NCBI GenBank assembly: GCA_007130415.1
Contig: SLSN01000033.1
Span: forward strand, 1 to 9,349
Length of the DNA: 9,349 bases
Origin: Patescibacteria group bacterium
Lineage (GTDB): Bacteria > Patescibacteriota > Dojkabacteria > SC72 > T1SED10-24
Direction: 5' to 3'
This document shows, piece by piece, positions 4,565 through 9,349 of the stretch. The first letter of the stretch is position 1; every line of letters begins with the position of its first letter. The notes below the pieces were generated by a model. The model was not told the DNA's origin. It ran no database searches and saw only the letters and a list, made by a program, of their open reading frames with translations. The translations under genes were made by a program, and so were the position numbers.

Positions 4565-7288
4565 CTACCCCAACAAAGAAATATTTTCACCTATTTTCAA
4601 ATTTACAGACAAAAACACTTTTAATCGAACAACATTTTCCATTGTATCTTTGACTTCTTTTTGGAATTCTTCAACAATAGAGTCCTTAACTTCAAAAATA
4701 ATTTCATCGTGTATTTGCAAAACCATAAATGCTTGATTTTCATATTTCTTCAAAATTGCGTCATATATTTCAACCATAGCTAATTTCATTACATCTGCAG
4801 AACCTCCCTGTATCGGCATATTTATAGCTTCACGAATCGCAGCCCTTTGAATTCTCTTGTTTCTTGAATTAACACCTGTTACATACCTTCTCCTGCCCAA
4901 AATACTCTGAACATACCTCGTGTTCTGAACTTCCTTTGTCATGGTATTAATGTACTCAGCAACACCACTGTAGTTCTCAAAATATTCTTTAATGTATTCT
5001 TCTGCATCTGAAACAGAAATACCCAAGCTTTGAGATAATCCAAAAGAAGTTAAACCATAAATAATTCCAAAATTAATTGTTTTACCCATCTTTCTTTCCT
5101 TTGAAGAAATATCTTCCTCCCTCTTGCCAAGAATTCTTGATGCTGTTGTTAAATGAACATCTTTTTCATTTTCAAAATCATCAATTAACCTCTCGTCTTC
5201 AGATAGATGAGCCATTATTCTAAGATCTATCTGTGAATAGTCAGCTGAAAGAAAAACAAAACCTTTACGAGGTATAAATATTTCTCGAAGTCTCTGGGCA
5301 AGTTCATTACCTAGAGGTAAATTCTGCATATTTGGGTTAACTGAAGAAAGTCTTCCAGAAGTTGTACCCGTTTGTTTAAAATCTGTATGAATACTAAGCT
5401 CCTTGCCCTTTTTCTCTCGCTCATCTAACTGTGTTTTGTAAACTTGTACATAATTACTCATTATTTTTGTCTTTTGACGGTACTCCAAAATCCTCGAAAC
5501 AACAGGATGTGCTCCTTCCAACTGTTTTAGAACATCCTCACGAGTAGAAAAAAGAGTTTTAGTTTTAGAAACTGGAGGTAAATCTAATTCCTGAAAGAGA
5601 ACGTCAGAAAGCTGCTTGGAAGAATTTATATTAAATTCATGCCCAACATCATGATATATCGCCTGCACAATATCAGCTATTTCCTTTTCCAAATCCCTAT
5701 ACAAAGAATCAAGCAATTTTTTATCAACTAAAATACCCCTTTGCTCCATTAAAGAAAGCACTATGCTTAAGGAATTTTCTGCTTTGGAAGTAAATTCTAA
5801 AAAATCGACTTTAGAACCAAGCAAGCTTTCGTTTATACTCCTTTCACTTAATTCTTTCTTTAGAACTTCAAATACTTCTTTAACAAAATCCAAGGGTTTT
5901 TTATGTTCATTCGGATCTAGTTTTTCAGGTAAATGCTTCCCTAGGTAACTAAAAACAAGATTACTTAAGGAATAATCGCGAAGACCTGAATTTTCAATAT
6001 GACTCAAAATTTTTATATCATGCAAGGCGTCTACGCAAAGTAGATGTCTGCCTCCCTCCACAAAGCTCTCAAAACCACAAAAAACAGTTTCACGGTCACT
6101 GCCTTCCCCCAGAATCCGTGAAACCTCCTCCCCGTGTTCTTGTGCGCAAAATGAAAACTCAAAAGCTTCTCCCTTTTTATCCACAGCCCTAATCATAACC
6201 CAATCTTTTTTCGAAACTATTTCCCTGGAAGGTACAAATAGTACTATTATTTCTTTTGCACCCCCTACAGCCCCTCTGAACGCCTCAACATCAAATTCCT
6301 CGCAGGGAAGACTTTCTTGTGACATTTCTTCAAACAAATCAAACTGCTCTGTAGAAAGAAGACTCTCTTGTTTTTTACTCCCAATACTCTCAGGAATCTT
6401 GTTGATCAAACTTTTAAACTCAAGCTCTACAAACTTTTCTTTAACCTCAGAGACATCGAAATCCTTTACAAGGCAAGATTCCAAGTCAACAATAATGTCA
6501 ACGTCCTTAACAATACCAACAAGCTCTTTACTAATCGAAGCTTGCTCCACCCCTTCCTCAAAGAGCTTTTTCAACCTAGGCTTTAGAGAATCCAAATTCG
6601 CATATATATTATCGAGAGTCTCATATTCATTAAGCAAACTGGCGGCTGTCTTTGCACCAACACCCTTAATACCTGGGATATTATCAGAGGAATCCCCCAT
6701 TATTGATTTGTAATCAAGAACTTGTTCTGGATATACACCTAATTTTTCATACACTTCTTTTTTTGAAAATTCCTTAAGATTACGAAAATTTCCCTGAGGT
6801 AGAACTGCACTAACCTTTTCATCCACCAATTGCAACAAATCAGTATCACCTGTAACAACACAAAGATGAACACTGCTGCTAGACCATCTACCATTTTGCA
6901 CATACTCAGCTAAAGTCCCCAATATATCATCAGCTTCATAGCCTTCTTTTTTTAATATTGGAACATTAAAAGACCTCACGACATCCTCCACTATTGGAAA
7001 TTGGTCAAGAAGCGATTGGTCGGTAGGTTTACGAGTGCCTTTGTAAGGAGTATATTTTGCATGACGAAATGTTGGCCTAGGAGTGTCGAAAGTACAAACA
7101 ATATATTTAGGATCAAAAAGTTCCAGAACTTTCAAAAACATTACTGTAAAACCAAACACAGCGTTAACCTGAACACCCCCCGAAGTTTCGAGAGTTGGAG
7201 GGTATGAATGGAAAGCCCTATGAACTATCGAATTAGCATCGATTGCGACAAAAATATCCCTACCATTTTTACTTCCTTTTGAAACCAT
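4565..7288 (-). CDS. polA: DNA polymerase I (5' nuclease + polymerase, proofreading site not conserved)
   Basis: A family A DNA polymerase of 907 residues counted from the ATG at 7288, acting in gap filling and Okazaki-fragment maturation. The 5' nuclease domain (about 1-290) has its metal-binding acids: D17 (AIDANS), D68 (FDTPRPTF), E118/D120/D121 (EGYEADD), D148/D150 (TGDTDLL) and D199/D202 (MGDSSDNIPG), followed by the helix-hairpin-helix GIKGVGAKTA. The central region (about 300-490) sits where a 3'-5' exonuclease would be but lacks the DxE motif; only DALHDIKIL recalls ExoII. The polymerase domain carries TTSGRLSSVNPNMQNLP, motif A DYSQIDLR (D683), the O-helix RKMGKTINFGIIYG (R732, K736, F740, Y744) and motif C IHDE (D861, E862). 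The usual Glu of DYSQIELR is Asp here (D688). I chose the ATG over a TTG two codons upstream (7294) because the ATG is 6 nt after a TATAAT box. The gene follows ftsH by 14 nt with no Shine-Dalgarno sequence. Confidence 0.95.
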   Translation of the reverse strand: MVSKGSKNGRDIFVAIDANSIVHRAFHSYPPTLETSGGVQVNAVFGFTVMFLKVLELFDPKYIVCTFDTPRPTFRHAKYTPYKGTRKPTDQSLLDQFPIVEDVVRSFNVPILKKEGYEADDILGTLAEYVQNGRWSSSSVHLCVVTGDTDLLQLVDEKVSAVLPQGNFRNLKEFSKKEVYEKLGVYPEQVLDYKSIMGDSSDNIPGIKGVGAKTAASLLNEYETLDNIYANLDSLKPRLKKLFEEGVEQASISKELVGIVKDVDIIVDLESCLVKDFDVSEVKEKFVELEFKSLINKIPESIGSKKQESLLSTEQFDLFEEMSQESLPCEEFDVEAFRGAVGGAKEIIVLFVPSREIVSKKDWVMIRAVDKKGEAFEFSFCAQEHGEEVSRILGEGSDRETVFCGFESFVEGGRHLLCVDALHDIKILSHIENSGLRDYSLSNLVFSYLGKHLPEKLDPNEHKKPLDFVKEVFEVLKKELSERSINESLLGSKVDFLEFTSKAENSLSIVLSLMEQRGILVDKKLLDSLYRDLEKEIADIVQAIYHDVGHEFNINSSKQLSDVLFQELDLPPVSKTKTLFSTREDVLKQLEGAHPVVSRILEYRQKTKIMSNYVQVYKTQLDEREKKGKELSIHTDFKQTGTTSGRLSSVNPNMQNLPLGNELAQRLREIFIPRKGFVFLSADYSQIDLRIMAHLSEDERLIDDFENEKDVHLTTASRILGKREEDISSKERKMGKTINFGIIYGLTSFGLSQSLGISVSDAEEYIKEYFENYSGVAEYINTMTKEVQNTRYVQSILGRRRYVTGVNSRNKRIQRAAIREAINMPIQGGSADVMKLAMVEIYDAILKKYENQAFMVLQIHDEIIFEVKDSIVEEFQKEVKDTMENVVRLKVFLSVNLKIGENISLLG

Positions 7289-7293
7289 ACACA

Positions 7294-7322
7294 ATTATAT
7301 TCTTACTTCAGCAATTCTTCAA
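7294..7322 (-). promoter_or_regulatory. polA promoter, apparently leaderless
   Basis: On the minus strand TTGAAG (7322-7317, 4/6 to consensus) is followed after exactly 17 nt by a perfect TATAAT (7299-7294). The -35 is inside the last codons of ftsH, and the -10 lies in the 14-nt ftsH-polA gap. Only TGTGT separates TATAAT from the polA ATG, so the expected start site falls on or next to the A of the ATG. This supports the ATG at 7288 as the start codon. Confidence 0.6.
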
Positions 7323-9216
7323 ACTCTTCTCCTGTCAAAACTTCCTTTTCTAGCAGTACCTTTGCCACCTTTTCCACTTTCTTACTATTTTCCTTCAATA
7401 TCTTTTCAGCGTTTTTAATGGCAGAATCTATTAAATTCTTAACTTCCGCATCTATGAATTTCGCTGTTTCCTCACTGTAATCAGAACCTCCCCCATATGT
7501 ATATCCCAAATGAGAAGTTTCCTCCATATTTCCATATTGTACAAAACCTAATTTCTCGCTCATACCGAACCTCTTTACATAATCTTTAGCCAATTGTGTT
7601 AAATGTCTCAAGTCACTAGCTGGACCAGTAGACACATCCTTGGTGAAAATCTCCTCCGCAACTTTACCAGAAACCAATACATTCATCTTTGCCAAAATTT
7701 CTGACCTCTTTAAGAACCTTGAGTCTTCCTTGGGTAACTGAAGCGTAACACCGCCTGCCGTCCCCCTTGCCACAATGGAAATTTGCTCCACAGGATCGGC
7801 TCCTTTTGTGTATTTTGAGACAATTGCATGACCAGCTTCGTGGTATGCAACACGCCTAATATCTTCTTGTGTGAGAGTGCTCTTTTTCTTCCTACCAATA
7901 CTTACCTTCAAAAAAGCTTCAGCCAAATCACTTTGAACAATTTCTTTCCTCCCCTCTTTTACAGCAATAATCGCAGCTTCATTTAGAAGGTTTTCCAAGT
8001 CTGCACCAGAGTACCCAATGGTTCTTTTTGCTATGGAGTCAAGGTCTACACCCTGAGCAAATTTCTTCCCCTTCGCATGGACATTTAGAATTTCCCCCCT
8101 ACCTTTATAGTCCGGCATTGGAATTGTCACCGTTCTATCAAATCTACCTGGACGGAGAACAGCAGGGTCTAAAACATCAGGCCTGTTAGTTGCAGCCAGA
8201 ACTATAACACCCTGCCTCTCTTCCAAACCATCCATTTCCACAAGAACTTGGTTCAAAGTCTGCTCACCAGTTCCAGAATGTAAAACTGTACCTCGCTTTT
8301 TAGCCACAGCATCTATTTCATCTATGAATATGATACTTGGTGACGTTTTCTTAGCCTTAGTAAACAAATCCCTGACCCTTGAAGCACCAGCACCTACAAG
8401 CATTTCTTCAAATTCCGAGCCAGAAGTATGGAAAAAAGGGACTCCAGCCTCACCTGCAACAGCCTTAGCAAGCAATGTCTTACCAGTACCAGGAGAACCT
8501 ACCAACAAAACACCCTTTGGTATCCTCGCACCAATATTCGTATATCTTTTAGGACTTTTTAGAAAATCTACAACCTCAACCAACTCCTCTTTTACATCAT
8601 CAATTCCAGCAACATCAGGAAATTTAATCCCCGACCTTTTGCCCATAAGTAGCTTTGCTTTACTCTGCCCGAAATCCAAAAGCTTACCACCAGAACTCTG
8701 CATATTCTTAAAAAGAGAATATATGAAAAAGATTATCAAACCAAGAAAAAGGATTGAAACTACATCAAAAAAACCAATCTGAACAGTAGGTTCAAAGAAA
8801 TCTCCTTCCAAAGTTCTAATATCAACACCTGCGTCAGCCAAAAGACCATAGAAATCGGTATTTGGTGGGTAAGTTGCATGCTTTGCTTCAATTGTAATCA
8901 CTTCCTCTCCTAAAACTTCTTCCTTTACATCCGTTTCTAAAATCACATAAGTGTCCTTAATTGAAATTCTGTCATAATCACCATCTGCAATATTATTAAC
9001 CACCTCACTCAAAGCAACCTCCTCACCTTTTGCAAGAAAATTTGTAACACTAGTCCAAACAAAAAGAAAAAGCAAAACAACAACAAAAGTAACAACCATA
9101 CTTATCACAGGATTTGGTTTTGAATTCTTCATTCTCCTAATATCAGCTATTACCATATCGCTTTCTTTTTTCTTTTTTTTCTGCTCATTACCATTCTTCG
9201 TGTTTTTCTTTGCCAT
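7303..9216 (-). CDS. ftsH: FtsH, ATP-dependent membrane zinc metalloprotease
   Basis: A 637-residue AAA+ protease of the cytoplasmic membrane that unfolds and degrades membrane and soluble proteins as a hexamer. The N-terminus is a lysine-rich cytoplasmic tail (3-17). TM1 spans about 37-58, a short extracytoplasmic domain 62-147, and TM2 about 149-169. The AAA domain has Walker A GSPGTGKT (240-247, K246), Walker B IIFIDE (D299, E300), and second region of homology NRPDVLDPAVLRPGRFDR with arginine fingers R355 and R358. The protease domain has HEAGH (459-463) with third zinc ligand D535. Pore loop 1 reads EEMLVGAGASR, with Leu273 where most FtsH proteins have Phe (MFVG). The length is normal for FtsH. 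The ATG at 9216 is preceded by 24 nt without a single G, so there is no Shine-Dalgarno sequence. It lies 33 nt after a tRNA and may be co-transcribed with it. Confidence 0.97.
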   Translation of the reverse strand: MAKKNTKNGNEQKKKKKESDMVIADIRRMKNSKPNPVISMVVTFVVVLLFLFVWTSVTNFLAKGEEVALSEVVNNIADGDYDRISIKDTYVILETDVKEEVLGEEVITIEAKHATYPPNTDFYGLLADAGVDIRTLEGDFFEPTVQIGFFDVVSILFLGLIIFFIYSLFKNMQSSGGKLLDFGQSKAKLLMGKRSGIKFPDVAGIDDVKEELVEVVDFLKSPKRYTNIGARIPKGVLLVGSPGTGKTLLAKAVAGEAGVPFFHTSGSEFEEMLVGAGASRVRDLFTKAKKTSPSIIFIDEIDAVAKKRGTVLHSGTGEQTLNQVLVEMDGLEERQGVIVLAATNRPDVLDPAVLRPGRFDRTVTIPMPDYKGRGEILNVHAKGKKFAQGVDLDSIAKRTIGYSGADLENLLNEAAIIAVKEGRKEIVQSDLAEAFLKVSIGRKKKSTLTQEDIRRVAYHEAGHAIVSKYTKGADPVEQISIVARGTAGGVTLQLPKEDSRFLKRSEILAKMNVLVSGKVAEEIFTKDVSTGPASDLRHLTQLAKDYVKRFGMSEKLGFVQYGNMEETSHLGYTYGGGSDYSEETAKFIDAEVKNLIDSAIKNAEKILKENSKKVEKVAKVLLEKEVLTGEEFEELLK

Positions 9217-9249
9217 TTAATTTTTTAAAAAGATTAATTAAGGGAAAAA

Positions 9250-9323
9250 TAGCAGGAGGGAGGATCGAACTCCCGACCTTGGGTTTATGAATCCCACGCT
9301 CTATCCAACTGAGCTATCCTGCC
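9250..9323 (-). tRNA. tRNA-Met (CAU), elongator type; tRNA-Ile2 possible
   Basis: A full cloverleaf of 74 nt. The acceptor is GGCAGGA with TCCTGCT (G1-U72 wobble, other six pairs canonical) and A73 is the discriminator. The D arm is GCTC/GAGC with a 9-nt loop. The anticodon stem is TGGGA/ACCCA around the loop TTCATAA, giving anticodon CAT. The T arm is GGGAG/CTCCC with loop TTCGATC. The C11-G24 pair, and a 1:72 pair rather than a C-A mismatch, argue against an initiator tRNA. A CAU tRNA could also be the lysidine-modified tRNA-Ile2, but the resemblance to elongator tRNA-Met is better. The 3' CCA is not encoded: A73 is followed by TTTTTCCC. The A31-A39 pair closing the anticodon loop is a mismatch. 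Confidence 0.95.
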
Positions 9324-9335
9324 AAAATTCAACAA

Positions 9336-9344
9336 ATTATACCA
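9336..9344 (-). promoter_or_regulatory. Extended -10 promoter of the tRNA (and perhaps ftsH)
   Basis: On the minus strand TGGTATAAT (9344-9336) is a perfect extended -10 (TGnTATAAT). The predicted start is about 6-7 nt downstream, near 9329, giving a leader of about 6 nt before the tRNA 5' end at 9323. The -35 region lies outside the window. No equally good promoter is visible in the 33 nt between the tRNA and ftsH, so ftsH may depend on this promoter through read-through. Confidence 0.65.
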
Positions 9345-9349
9345 TAACA

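Noticed and set aside
7289..7294. TTG at 7294 as the polA start
   Set aside because: It adds only two residues and lies on the last bases of the TATAAT box; the ATG at 7288 fits the promoter and the family N-terminus better.
8324..8782. 152-codon plus-strand frame antisense to ftsH
   Set aside because: It covers the Walker A to Walker B region of ftsH, which is unmistakably coding on the minus strand; no domain is visible in the antisense product.
1..9349. CRISPR array, transposon, prophage or toxin-antitoxin system
   Set aside because: No regularly spaced direct repeats, no transposase or integrase, and no small paired genes of those families; gene content is housekeeping plus one secreted protease.

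Overview
This 9.3 kb window is AT-rich bacterial chromosome. It probably comes from the Candidate Phyla Radiation (Patescibacteria), and a Microgenomates- or Dojkabacteria-like lineage is my best guess. That placement is an inference from four traits: a dockerin-bearing secreted subtilase with a Trp-x-Cys/Cys-type surface module, an archaeal/eukaryal-style ATP-dependent DNA ligase in an otherwise bacterial gene set, an FtsH with an unusual pore loop, and a complete absence of Shine-Dalgarno sequences. The standard genetic code fits, because no gene is interrupted by in-frame TGA. The five complete genes stop with TAA (2) or TAG (3) and never TGA.

Every credible gene is on the minus strand, so transcription runs from high to low coordinates. 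In that order the window holds: a tRNA with a CAU anticodon (9250-9323) behind an extended -10 promoter; ftsH (7303-9216), the membrane AAA+ zinc protease; polA (4565-7288), a DNA polymerase I with an intact 5' nuclease and polymerase but no recognisable proofreading residues; a secreted or membrane-anchored S8 serine protease with a C-terminal dockerin (2575-4500); a 113-residue winged-helix protein with an N-terminal membrane segment (2168-2509); an ATP-dependent DNA ligase (300-2165) starting 2 nt after it; and, beyond a 217-nt spacer with hairpins, the first 27 codons of another gene running off the left edge (1-82).

The genes seem to form short transcription units. polA has its own TTGAAG-17-TATAAT promoter inside the end of ftsH, placed so the transcript would begin almost at the ATG (leaderless). 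The protease has a TTGACA-17-AATAAT promoter. The winged-helix and ligase genes form a two-gene operon with a weaker promoter. The shared theme is DNA replication and repair (polA, ligase) next to protein quality control and surface biology (ftsH, protease).

I do not see an unmistakable new defence or mobile system: there are no CRISPR arrays, transposases, integrases or toxin-antitoxin pairs. The most interesting candidates are the membrane-tethered winged-helix protein coupled to an ATP-dependent ligase, SD-less and partly leaderless gene expression, and clade-unusual residues in Pol I (steric-gate Glu to Asp) and FtsH (pore-loop Phe to Leu).
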